This document shows, in pieces, positions 7,795 through 15,990 of a stretch of DNA of 48,705 nt (the first letter of the stretch is position 1; every line of letters begins with the position of its first letter). This DNA is from Candidatus Bathyarchaeota archaeon. Lineage in GTDB: Archaea > Thermoproteota > Bathyarchaeia > 40CM-2-53-6 > RBG-13-38-9. The stretch lies in the NCBI GenBank assembly GCA_018396915.1, contig JAGTRD010000002.1, positions 1-48,705 on the forward strand, in the 5' to 3' direction. The notes under the pieces were generated by a model, which ran no database searches, was not told where the DNA came from, and saw only the letters and a program-made list of their open reading frames with translations. The translations under genes and the position numbers were made by a program.

Positions 7795-8670
7795 GTGATA
7801 ATATTGGCTAAAATTGTAGCCAGAAAACTCGTGTTGTACGGAGCGCTTCTGGCAATTATGTTTTTCCTCATAGGCCCATACCTCTGGGTCATGATATGTA
7901 GTGTGCAGAAAGAGGCTGATTTGATATCGAAACCTCCACGTTGGATACCGACTGAACCGACTTTACAGAATTATCTGCTAGTCTTCCTGCCTGAGGTTGG
8001 CAAGAAAGGGCAGCTGATAGTCTCTGTCGAGAAGATGCCGAGAGGAATGATAAATAGCACTATTGTAGCTCTCACAATAGTCGTTCTAAATCTATTCTTA
8101 GCTATTCCAGCAGCATACTCTTTGTCAAGATTCAGATTCAAGGGTAGCCGTACAGTTTCCCTATTCATTATTGCAACAAGGATGATTCCAAGCGTAGCTG
8201 TTGTCATACCTTATTTCATAATCCTTAAGACAACTGGCCTTCTTGATACTCTTCTTGCTCTGATCCTACCTTATATTCCATATACATTGCCTTTCACAAT
8301 ATGGATCCTCCATGGCTACTTTGTAACCATATCTCCTGACCTTGAAGAAGCTGCTATGATAGACGGATGTTCGAGGCTCGGAGCAATCATCCGCATCATG
8401 ATTCCAGTAGCCGTACCAGGCCTGGTAGCTGCAGCAATATATGCTTTCATGAGTTCATGGAATGAGTTCATACTTGCCTTCGTCTTAACAACTTCAGAGA
8501 ATGCCCAGACGATGCCTGTGATGGCTGCTATGATTATTAATGAGATATATCTTCCCTTCGGCGTCCTAAATACCGCCGCTGTACTCACATCGATACCACC
8601 TGCAATACTAGCAGTATTCCTTCAGAGGTATCTGGTCCAAGGGCTTACAAGGGGAGGTGTCAAGTTCTAG
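7795..8670 (+). CDS. ABC sugar-type transporter permease (MalG-like)
   Basis: A 291-residue partner permease. Features are the first helix with GPYLWVMICSVQ, the periplasmic-side loop PPRWIPTEPTLQNYL typical of MalG homologues, and the EAA loop ISPDLEEAAMIDGCSRLGAIIRIMIP. It starts with GTG at 7795, preceded by AAGG; a TTG three codons later is an alternative. It is translationally close to the MalF-like gene. No ATPase gene follows, so the ATP-binding subunit must be encoded elsewhere. Confidence 0.93.
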   Translation: MIILAKIVARKLVLYGALLAIMFFLIGPYLWVMICSVQKEADLISKPPRWIPTEPTLQNYLLVFLPEVGKKGQLIVSVEKMPRGMINSTIVALTIVVLNLFLAIPAAYSLSRFRFKGSRTVSLFIIATRMIPSVAVVIPYFIILKTTGLLDTLLALILPYIPYTLPFTIWILHGYFVTISPDLEEAAMIDGCSRLGAIIRIMIPVAVPGLVAAAIYAFMSSWNEFILAFVLTTSENAQTMPVMAAMIINEIYLPFGVLNTAAVLTSIPPAILAVFLQRYLVQGLTRGGVKF

Positions 8671-8687
8671 GCGAAGAATGGCTTACA

Positions 8688-8696
8688 TTTATAAAT
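8688..8696 (+). promoter_or_regulatory. TATA box for the binding-protein gene
   Basis: TTTATAAAT lies 32 bases before the ATG at 8728. It suggests that the solute-binding protein has its own promoter, which fits the usual need for excess binding protein over permease. Confidence 0.5.
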
Positions 8697-8727
8697 TGAA
8701 TGGCTGATAATAGTATGTTGTGGAAAT

Positions 8728-10167
8728 ATGACAGAGGAAAAAGTTTCTAGACGTAAATGGGTCAAATACGCAGGTGCAGGTGTTGTCGTAGCTGCCATAG
8801 CGGGGGCAGGATATTATGCTATGCAACCGAAACCGGTAACAATCACACCGACAGCGACTCCAGCAACACCCACAGCAACCCCAACTCCGACACCTAAACC
8901 TATGGAGATGACCTACTACAGTTGGGCATACGCTCCAGAGATCCACCAGGAACATTTGGACTGGTTTATGCAAGCCTACCCGAATATCAAAGTGTCTTAT
9001 GTAAACCTTCCAGCAGCTCAGTACAGTGCCTTAATGTTGCCCAAGTTTGTTGCAGGAGAGGCAATAGATGTCTGCACAGTCAACGCTGACGACGCCTTAC
9101 CTGCATGGGTTGCAGCAGGCTACATCCTACCATTGACCAAAGACGAATTTCCAGAGGTCTACAATGAGTATCGGCCAGCCATGGACACGTTTGTCTGGGA
9201 GACATTCACATACAAAGACGTTTGCTATGGTCTACCATATTACTCAGACTACCTAGGGTTGATGTATAATAAGGAATATTTGGACAAGGCGGGGATAGAC
9301 CAGCCACCAACAACATGGGACGAACTTGTCGATCAATGCTTAAAGATCAAGCAGAAGGGTATACTCGAATATCCTCTACAACTTATTATGAAGGCTGAGT
9401 GGGGCCTCAACTTCCTGTGGCATGCACTCATATATTCCAGGGAGAGGAGGACTGGCCTCCTATTTGATATGGACATGAACCCTGTCTTTAATACCTCAGG
9501 CTCCAGATTTGAGGAGGTCCTCCAGTGGCTCCGAGACTGCATAGTTAAATGGAAGATAATGTCTGCGAAGGCCTTCGAGACAGGTGAAGGAGATGGCTTC
9601 AAGGCATTCGCCGCGGGAGAGATGGCGTTCCACCTAGCGCCAAACTACAGGCTGCAACAGGCCAATGATCCATCTCTCTCTAAGATAGCTGGAAAGGCTA
9701 GAGGATCAATGTTTCCAGGAGGAAAGAAGGGGGAGCATGGAACTTGTGGATGGGCAAGGTGCTATTCAATAACGAGACTCGGTAAGGCGGATAGAGACGC
9801 TCAGCGTAAGCTCCTCATATTCCTAGGTGGGAAACATGAAGGCAAATATAAGGTGGCTGCCGATTGGATGATTAAGAAGGGTTTGGGACAACCTTACGGT
9901 GAACTGTATGGTTACCGAGAGATCAGAGATGCCTTGACGAAATACTTTCTTGACCCTGACATGATAAGGGAGCAGAGAAAATTGATTCTCCCAATGGAGG
10001 GGTTTAAACATAGGAGGACTGGAGAGGTAATCCCGTGGTTCATGGAATGGTTGATATATAATCACCCACTGATCCAGAAGGTCGCGTCAGGTGACTTGAA
10101 ACCGATAGATGCTCTGAATGACATGGCAAACAAGTGGAACGAACTGAAAAAGAAGTATGCTAAGTAA
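8728..10167 (+). CDS. Extracellular solute-binding protein, family 1
   Basis: A 479-residue substrate-binding protein of the ABC importer. The N-terminus has SRRKWVKYAGAGVVVAAIAGAGYY, a twin-arginine-like signal or anchor without a lipobox Cys. It is followed by a Thr/Pro linker (about residues 37-57) of the kind that is often glycosylated in archaeal binding proteins. The mature domain begins at about residue 60 and carries family 1 motifs such as YGLPYYSDYLGLMYNKEYLDKAG and PPTTWDELVDQCLKIK. Aromatic residues are plentiful, which fits a sugar- or ring-like ligand, but the ligand is unknown. It lies between the permeases and a creatininase-family gene. Confidence 0.92.
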   Translation: MTEEKVSRRKWVKYAGAGVVVAAIAGAGYYAMQPKPVTITPTATPATPTATPTPTPKPMEMTYYSWAYAPEIHQEHLDWFMQAYPNIKVSYVNLPAAQYSALMLPKFVAGEAIDVCTVNADDALPAWVAAGYILPLTKDEFPEVYNEYRPAMDTFVWETFTYKDVCYGLPYYSDYLGLMYNKEYLDKAGIDQPPTTWDELVDQCLKIKQKGILEYPLQLIMKAEWGLNFLWHALIYSRERRTGLLFDMDMNPVFNTSGSRFEEVLQWLRDCIVKWKIMSAKAFETGEGDGFKAFAAGEMAFHLAPNYRLQQANDPSLSKIAGKARGSMFPGGKKGEHGTCGWARCYSITRLGKADRDAQRKLLIFLGGKHEGKYKVAADWMIKKGLGQPYGELYGYREIRDALTKYFLDPDMIREQRKLILPMEGFKHRRTGEVIPWFMEWLIYNHPLIQKVASGDLKPIDALNDMANKWNELKKKYAK

Positions 10168-10176
10168 CCGTCAATT

Positions 10177-10193
10177 CCACCTTTTTTTTGGTG
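10177..10193 (+). terminator. Stem with eight-T loop between binding protein and creatininase genes
   Basis: CCACC, eight T (10182-10189), then GGTG. The T-run should cause partial termination after the binding-protein gene. The GGTG arm also sits seven bases before the TTG start of the next gene, so the stem could hide its ribosome-binding site. Regulatory use is inference. Confidence 0.5.
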
Positions 10194-10200
10194 TTAATTC

Positions 10201-11013
10201 TTGAATGACTTGAAAGAAGCCTCCAACTTTTTAGCCTACATGACTTGGCCCCAGATCTCTGAAGCTGTGAAGCAAGGTAAGGTCGTTATAATCCCAACGG
10301 GCTCCATTGAACAGCATGGTAGAGCCCTACCAATGAATGTTGACAGTTACACTGTCGACACTATCGCTAGGGCAGTGGCAGTCAAGACAGGGCAGATAGT
10401 CACGCCTCCAGTATTGTTTGGAGTTTCATCTGTGTGGAGGCGTTTTCCAGGGACCATGTACCTGAAACCAGACACATTCAAAATGGTTATTGAAGACCTT
10501 GTTTACAGTCTTCTGGAATCAGGGTTCAAGAAGATATTTATACTCAATGGTCACAGACCTAATATGTGGTTTCTTGACGCTGCGGCTCTGGATCTGATGG
10601 AAAAGTATTACGACCAATTCAAGTTCACAATCGCATTCTCATCTTACTGGGACATGCCTGGGGTAAGGGAAGAATTGAATAGGTTACGTAAAGGAGGGAA
10701 GGGAAGCATGGGTCACGCATGTGAGGCTGAAACTTCTCTAACGATATATTTGCAACCTCAACTTGTCAGGTATAGTGAGTTGAGAAATATCAAACCTTCA
10801 AGGCAGGTTTGGGACTGGACAGAAGATAGGCCCATGCCCCAGATCTACAGAGGCTACGTGTCTCCCGATGTAACTGATGGAGTTATGGGAGATCCTACAT
10901 GCGCATCAGCCGAGTCTGGTGAAAAATTCTTCAATGCGATCGTCGACAAGATCTCACATTTCATCTTGGACTATGCCTCTGGAGACTTTGAGAAATACAT
11001 ACTTCTAAAGTAG
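10201..11013 (+). CDS. Creatininase-family amidohydrolase
   Basis: A 270-residue metal-dependent hydrolase of the creatininase fold. GSIEQHGRALPMNVDSYT supplies the metal ligands Glu37, His39 and Asp48; FPGTMYL and NGHRPN (usual form NGHGGN) follow; MGHACEAETS supplies further acidic ligands. The family hydrolyses cyclic or acyclic amides (creatinine; in archaea also the formamide step of flavin/F420 synthesis by ArfB). Its place directly behind an ABC importer favours breakdown of an imported amide or lactam. The start is TTG at 10201, with GGTG seven bases before it. The changed NGH motif may mean a changed substrate. Confidence 0.82.
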   Translation: MNDLKEASNFLAYMTWPQISEAVKQGKVVIIPTGSIEQHGRALPMNVDSYTVDTIARAVAVKTGQIVTPPVLFGVSSVWRRFPGTMYLKPDTFKMVIEDLVYSLLESGFKKIFILNGHRPNMWFLDAAALDLMEKYYDQFKFTIAFSSYWDMPGVREELNRLRKGGKGSMGHACEAETSLTIYLQPQLVRYSELRNIKPSRQVWDWTEDRPMPQIYRGYVSPDVTDGVMGDPTCASAESGEKFFNAIVDKISHFILDYASGDFEKYILLK

Positions 11014-11023
11014 GGTTATGATG

Positions 11024-11524
11024 TCAACTGTAAATTGCTCGTTGACTGTTGATAGGCATGGTGTATGCTCCTGACTGGATTATGAAAAGTTTAGATTCAT
11101 CTACTGTAGCGACTCCATAAGCAAGTCTTTCAAGTTCACTATCACAAAGATTTCTGCTGAGGACTTGCATCTTCAGATCGTTAAGAGTTTCCCCGCGTAG
11201 AGCTATATTCACTTGGCCATCGTGGTTCTCGACCCTAACCATAATTCCATCGGAATCTTTGACTGTCAGTCTCTTATTACCGTAAGTGCAGCCTGTAGAT
11301 ACTTGTACCCCATCCGCCACACATGAGAAAGGTGTTGAATATTTTAGCCAGACTGTGGCGTGTAGGCTTATGTCGCCCCTTTCAACGTTCAATCTCTGCA
11401 GACCAGTAAGGCCTGCCCTCACACCTATTACTAGGAACGGCCCCATGTGGCCATGAAAGTCTCTGGCCTTCCTAAGCATCCTCAACAGTTCGGGACTGAC
11501 AGTGTCTCCGAACTTTGACAGCAA
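11024..11524 (-). CDS. FmdE-like protein (formylmethanofuran dehydrogenase subunit E family)
   Basis: A 166-residue protein with the FmdE core: FHGHMGPFLVIGVRAGL near residue 23, then CVADGVQVSTGCTYGNKRL. The C-terminal zinc ribbon found in full-length FmdE is missing, and no other formylmethanofuran dehydrogenase gene is near. Such stand-alone forms occur in non-methanogens and their function is not settled; metal or pterin handling is possible. It follows the putative ECF S-component gene by 21 bases, so the two may be co-transcribed and act on the same cofactor or metal. Confidence 0.75.
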   Translation of the reverse strand: MLSKFGDTVSPELLRMLRKARDFHGHMGPFLVIGVRAGLTGLQRLNVERGDISLHATVWLKYSTPFSCVADGVQVSTGCTYGNKRLTVKDSDGIMVRVENHDGQVNIALRGETLNDLKMQVLSRNLCDSELERLAYGVATVDESKLFIIQSGAYTMPINSQRAIYS

Positions 11525-11545
11525 GTTTCAGCACCTTTTTAAGTC

Positions 11546-12094
11546 TTAACTACCAACAGAAGTCTCAGCAAATATTGTCTGAACCTTCCTTATGGTTAAT
11601 GCCTGGATCAATACCGCCCCTACGATCCCTCCTATGAGGCCTCCTAACGCATGGAGTCCTGAGAAGAATAGGATAGCGTAGATTGTTTTGAAGTTCATGA
11701 AGAAGTTGCCAATTATCAATCCTGCGACCCATGCGCATGCTATGGAGATGACTATGAGAATTGAATATTTTCTGTAAGAGCCGAATATTCTATTGTAGCC
11801 AACTCTCATAGTTAGTAGGTCGAATAAGATGCTTGCGGCTACGAATCCAAGCATATGGAATGCTCCAGGCCTGACTATGAGGGTTAGTGCAGCAACTAGT
11901 AGGCCTGTAAGCGATGCTGCTCCTGGCTTCCTCGTCCACCATACGACCAGGCTGAGCAATATGAAGCCTATGAGGTCGCATAGGAACGGCATGCGTGTAA
12001 CCTGAAAGAATATTGGGTTTATGGTTATGTTCAAGGATGCCCAGAGTGCTGAGCAAGTGGCAACTGCCGCTATATCTCTACTTTTGAGATACAT
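11546..12094 (-). CDS. Putative ECF transporter S component (substrate-binding membrane protein)
   Basis: A 182-residue protein with about six hydrophobic segments. The start ALWASLNITINPIFF resembles the A-x-W-N region by which S components dock on EcfT, and the rest has the compact small-residue helices typical of this class. There is no ATPase or EcfT beside it, but an EcfA/EcfA/EcfT set without an S component lies 8 kb away (20370-22810), which may serve it. The co-transcribed FmdE-like gene hints at a cofactor or metal ligand. Assignment to the S-component class is by pattern only. Confidence 0.6.
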   Translation of the reverse strand: MYLKSRDIAAVATCSALWASLNITINPIFFQVTRMPFLCDLIGFILLSLVVWWTRKPGAASLTGLLVAALTLIVRPGAFHMLGFVAASILFDLLTMRVGYNRIFGSYRKYSILIVISIACAWVAGLIIGNFFMNFKTIYAILFFSGLHALGGLIGGIVGAVLIQALTIRKVQTIFAETSVGS

Positions 12095-12129
12095 ACCTGA
12101 ATCACCGGTAACACTTTTTTTATTAAAAG

Positions 12130-12140
12130 TATTATTTAAA
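12130..12140 (-). promoter_or_regulatory. TATA box for the putative S component - fmdE unit
   Basis: TTTAAATAAT on the minus strand lies about 36 bases upstream of the ATG at 12094, a usual distance for a leaderless or short-leader archaeal transcript. Confidence 0.4.
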
Positions 12141-12171
12141 GCTTCGTAAACAGATAGATGAGATTATGTTG

Positions 12172-13359
12172 TCATAAGAGATCTCTAGAACTTCTGGTTC
12201 GACCAAACAAGACAGCAGATATGATGAAGCTCACCATAGGAAATAAAGCTAAGATCCTGAAGCTAGATCTCAAGTCGAACATCTCAGAGATAAAACCGCC
12301 CACAACAGGGCCGACGACCCCGCCTAGATTCATCGACATAAGAACTATACCCATCGCTTCACCAATCCTTCCTGGAGGTGCAATGTCAGCAGCGAAAGCA
12401 TTACTCGCCACAGTTATCGAAGCCCAAGAGAAACCTACAGCAATCTGGATAGGAATCACCTCAACAGGATTCCTAACATATGAGAGAAGAAAAGTTGCAA
12501 ACGTAGTAGCCAACATTCCTGTAGAGAGCACATATCTTCTGCCAACCTTATCAGAGAGCCAACCCATGACAGGCATGAAAAAGATCTGAGATATGAAATT
12601 CACCGACACTATGAAACCTGTAAGCAAGTTCTCAGCCCCAATCATTGTCAGAAAGATTGGAAGATATGTTGTGACACCCCTGAAACCGCAGTTCCTCAGA
12701 AACACATCCATACACAGAATCAAGAGCCCACTAGTCAGGATGAAGCTTGAAGGAAAACTTCTCCTCAGGGATCTCCCCTCAACACACCTCGCATTCAGAC
12801 GTCCCTTATGCTTCAAAACAACAAGAGAAGATGTTGCTCCAACAATCAGGAGGAGCGATGACGCAGTGAAGACCGCTGGCAAACCGAATATGTCTGCAAT
12901 CCTACCTCCAAGCAAAGATCCCGAAGCCATACCGGCAGACATGAACGCATTGAAGAAACCTATCCCCCTCCCCACCTCACCTTTAGGCGCCATCTCAGCT
13001 ATCGCGGCCACCGAGGTTGGCCGGTAAGCTGAATCAACGACACCTAAAACGAGACACAGAATAAGGAGCTGAATATACTGACTGCTCACACTCAGCAAAT
13101 AGTATGTGATGGCACATCCCCAGAGACCAAGCACAATGAATAATCTCCTCAAATCACCTATATCCGAGAGTCTGCCGAAAACTGTGATCATAAAAGTTGA
13201 TACCAAGGAGTATACTGCAAGAAGTAAACCTATCTCACCCATACTCGCACCAACCATGCGGGCATGAAGAGGGATGAACGTGTAGAATGCGAGAAATCCG
13301 GCGTTGGCGCAGAAGATACCCAAACCCAACCCAAGAAACACAGTCTTCATCGACATCAT
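12172..13359 (-). CDS. Major facilitator superfamily transporter
   Basis: A 395-residue permease with about twelve membrane helices. The loop 2-3 motif GRLSDIGDLRR and its repeat in the second half, GWLSDKVGRRYVL, are diagnostic. It resembles drug- or sugar-efflux members, but substrate and direction cannot be read from sequence. The first ATG (13359) is followed by a second; either is possible. It lies upstream of the S-component gene on the same strand, separated by 77 bases that hold a TATA box, so the two are probably independent. Confidence 0.88.
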   Translation of the reverse strand: MMSMKTVFLGLGLGIFCANAGFLAFYTFIPLHARMVGASMGEIGLLLAVYSLVSTFMITVFGRLSDIGDLRRLFIVLGLWGCAITYYLLSVSSQYIQLLILCLVLGVVDSAYRPTSVAAIAEMAPKGEVGRGIGFFNAFMSAGMASGSLLGGRIADIFGLPAVFTASSLLLIVGATSSLVVLKHKGRLNARCVEGRSLRRSFPSSFILTSGLLILCMDVFLRNCGFRGVTTYLPIFLTMIGAENLLTGFIVSVNFISQIFFMPVMGWLSDKVGRRYVLSTGMLATTFATFLLSYVRNPVEVIPIQIAVGFSWASITVASNAFAADIAPPGRIGEAMGIVLMSMNLGGVVGPVVGGFISEMFDLRSSFRILALFPMVSFIISAVLFGRTRSSRDLL

Positions 13360-13476
13360 CCACGTGACTTCTGGAAGGCAGTACTACAGTCAGACCACCT
13401 TATATCTTCTTATGGGGTGAACATGTAGAAAAACTACCCAAAACATTAAAGGCTCAAAAGAAAACTAGTCTAAGAG

Positions 13477-13665
13477 GTGTCTAAATTGAGTAAGGCTGAG
13501 ACAGCCCGTATGACAAGGGAGAAAGGCGAGGGAGAGAAAAGCTACCTGGATTTGAAGCTTCTAGGAAAGATCGTTACCTACGCGATAATCGTTATGATAA
13601 CTCTTGCCCTAATATTCCTTGCAGGCGTTATCTTCTGGCTACTAAGAAGAATGCTCCAATTTTAA
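13477..13665 (+). CDS. Small single-pass membrane protein
   Basis: A 62-residue protein with a charged N-terminal half (about residues 1-30) and one membrane helix at about 32-55, ending in RRMLQF. The start is GTG at 13477, or TTG three codons on. It is divergent from the MFS gene and convergent with EF-2. The regular hydrophobic helix and the clean intergenic flanks suggest a real gene. Function unknown; small membrane proteins of this shape can be translocon or complex subunits, but nothing here identifies it. Confidence 0.55.
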   Translation: MSKLSKAETARMTREKGEGEKSYLDLKLLGKIVTYAIIVMITLALIFLAGVIFWLLRRMLQF

Positions 13666-13691
13666 GGCATAAAGCAGACTATGTGCAGCAA

Positions 13692-15909
13692 TCATTCTAG
13701 AAAGTCTTCAGCCCTCTGAATCTCAAGGGGTAGGCCCTTCCTCTTTCTAATATCCTGAATGATCTGGCTTATCATAGAGGCTGGGACAGGCGACCACCTG
13801 GCAAACTCTAGACCCCAGAAAGCCCTACCTGCAGTTGCACTCCTGAGGGCCTCTGAGAGGTCGAATGTTTCAGATGTAGGAATCTCGCCTACAATATATA
13901 CTAGATGTCCCTTCTGGTCTACAGAGATGACTCTACCCCTCTTCTGGCTGATGACGCTGGTCACAGCGCCAAGAAGGTCAGGTGAGACCTTTGCGGTTAT
14001 CCTCTGAATAGGCTCAAGCAAGGTTGGGTCTGCTGAGAGGAAGGCTGCGAAGAGTGCCCTTCTGGTCATCGGCATGATCTGTGCCGGCCCCCTATGCACA
14101 GGATCCTCATGCAATTGGATATCAGTTATCTTCACCTTGACGCCCCTTATCTGCTCGTAGGCTAAGGGACCCTCCTTTATACCCCACCTGTAACCTGATA
14201 CTACCATATCCTTGACGTCCTGGAGGAATTGGGCGCCCTTAGTCACCTCAACGAGAATGTTGCAGCTTTCGTCTACACTCCAAACACCCTTAGCCTCTTC
14301 TGGAGGCCAACCCTTATCACGCAGCATCTTAGCCATAGCTGCCCTATCCATATACTCGCCCAGCTCCCCACTCTTTATCATGTCGATGATCTCCTCGCCC
14401 AGAGGCTCGATCTGAATGAATATTCTGTTATGTTTGTTGGGAGACTTACCCTCGAATGGGCCTGCAGGCCTCCTAATACTCTCCCTATATATCACTATCG
14501 GCTTCGAAGTCACTATCTCCAAACCTGTCTTCTGAATCAAGGTTGTAGCGATCTCCAAGTGAAGGGTACCCATACCTGCTATCAGATACTCACCGGTCTC
14601 CTCGTTGATCGTTGTGACTAAGTTTGGATCCTCTATTGAGAGTCTCCTCAATATATCAACAAGCTTCGGCAGGTCCCTGCTATACTTAGGTTCCACAGCA
14701 AGAGTTACGACAGGTTCAGTGACATACCTCACAGCCTCGAAAGGTGCAACATCCTTGATCGATGATATAGTCTCCCCAGCCCTAGCAGCCTCCAATCCTA
14801 AAAGCGCAGGTATATTTCCAGCGTTGAGCTCTCCAACAACCTCCCTATAGGGGCCCATGTAAATGCAGACCTGCTGTATCCTAGCCTCGGTTCTTGCACC
14901 TACAAGATAGACCGTGTCACCTTCATGCAATGTTCCAGAGAATAGTCGTCCAGTTGCGGCGACACCGGCCTGAGGGTCGACTACTATGTTCGTGACAGCC
15001 ATTATCGCTGGGCCGGCGTCATCACAGTTCATCATAGCTTGACCGACCTCACTATTGATGTCTCCCCTCCAAATCTTCTGTATCCTATATTTCTGGGCTA
15101 CATGGGGTGGAGGTATAGCCTCGACAGCCATGTTCAGGACAGCCTCATGGAGGGGAACCTTATCCCTCAAACCCTCAACGTCATTCTTCTCATAGGCCGA
15201 GACTACATCAGCAAACTTTACACCCTTCCTCTTCGCTATCTCATATGTGAAGCCCCAACGATCCTTAGCTGAACCCATAGCGACCGTATTAGTTGCAAAG
15301 CTTACCTTCCACCTATCCCTAAAATCAGGCTCACCATAAAGATCGATTAGACCGTTGAAATCCTTAATTATCCTAGCTATCCTATCCTCGATCTGTTCAG
15401 AGCTCAACCTCAACTCCTTTATCAAGCGGTCAATCTTGTTTATGTATAGGACCGGCCTAACTCTCTCCTCAAGGGCCTGCCGCGTCACAGTCTCCGTCTG
15501 AACCATAACCTCCTCAACAGCATCGACAACAACTATTGCGCCGTCGATAGCCCTCAAAGACCTAGTAACTCTACCTGAGAAGTCTACGTGACCTGGAGTG
15601 TCTATGAGGTTGATGACGTACGGTATCCCATCCCTGTCATGTAGGAGGCTGACGTTAGCGGCCTTGATCGTCATCTGCCTCTTCTGCTCCTCCTCCATGT
15701 AGTCCAGGGCCAGAGCTGTCCCAGCGACGGATGGTGAGAGTAGTCCAGAAGATGCCAAAAGGGAGTCTGACATGGTAGTCTTACCATGGTCGACATGGGC
15801 TATAATGCCAATATCTTCCGGATTCAGGCGGAGCCGCCTAAATCTTACGGATCTGATCCTTATTCTGGACTATCTTCAATATCTCTGCGGTAGACTTGTA
15901 ACGCGGCAT
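13692..15909 (-). CDS. fusA: Translation elongation factor 2, gene interrupted by an intron
   Basis: GTPase that translocates tRNA and mRNA on the ribosome. The gene is read as exon 1 at 15909-15846 and exon 2 at 15814-13692, joined by removal of 31 bases. The spliced product has 728 residues, the normal archaeal length. The G1 motif AHVDHGKTT (about 27-35) is intact only after splicing; DTPGHVDF (G3), NKID (G4) and the diphthamide His in HEDPVHRGPAQ (about residue 595) are present. Unspliced, the frame from ATG 15909 stops at a TAG after 23 codons. The ATG at 15773 lies after the G1 lysine and would give a protein without a complete GTP site. The gene for Dph6, which modifies this protein, lies 1.7 kb away. 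Confidence 0.95.
15815..15845 (-). other. Bulge-helix-bulge intron in the EF-2 mRNA (31 nt)
   Basis: On the minus strand the RNA around the break folds as follows. The central helix is UCCG (15851-15848) with CGGA (15820-15817). The 5' bulge is UAA (15847-15845). The inner stem is GAUUUAGGCG (15844-15835) with CGCCUGAAUC (15830-15821), loop GCUC. The 3' bulge is AGA (15816-15814). This is the HBh' form of the motif cut by archaeal tRNA splicing endonuclease. Cleavage after the second base of each bulge joins CGUA to AUAUUGGC, giving Arg-Asn-Ile-Gly in the canonical EF-2 sequence. The outer helix is weak (one A-U pair, then mismatches). The intron is phase 1 and holds an in-frame stop. Confidence 0.9.
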
Positions 15910-15962
15910 ATTTATTTCCCAGCCTAAGTCATATTACAGGCACACACCAAAAAGATATGTTC

Positions 15963-15971
15963 ACTTTTAAA
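15963..15971 (+). promoter_or_regulatory. TATA box for the DNA ligase gene
   Basis: ACTTTTAAAC lies about 24 bases before the GTG at 15991, a distance that fits a leaderless transcript. Confidence 0.45.
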
Positions 15972-15990
15972 CTTTTCACAGGCAGAGTGA

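Noticed and set aside
8689-8973. Cys-rich minus-strand frame opposite the binding-protein signal region
   Set aside because: It mirrors the Thr/Pro/Ala-rich linker codons of the real gene and has no independent signals.
13692-15909. EF-2 as a frameshifted pseudogene or sequencing error
   Set aside because: The interruption is exactly the length and fold of a bulge-helix-bulge intron, and precise excision restores the canonical sequence. The remaining 693 codons are intact and conserved.
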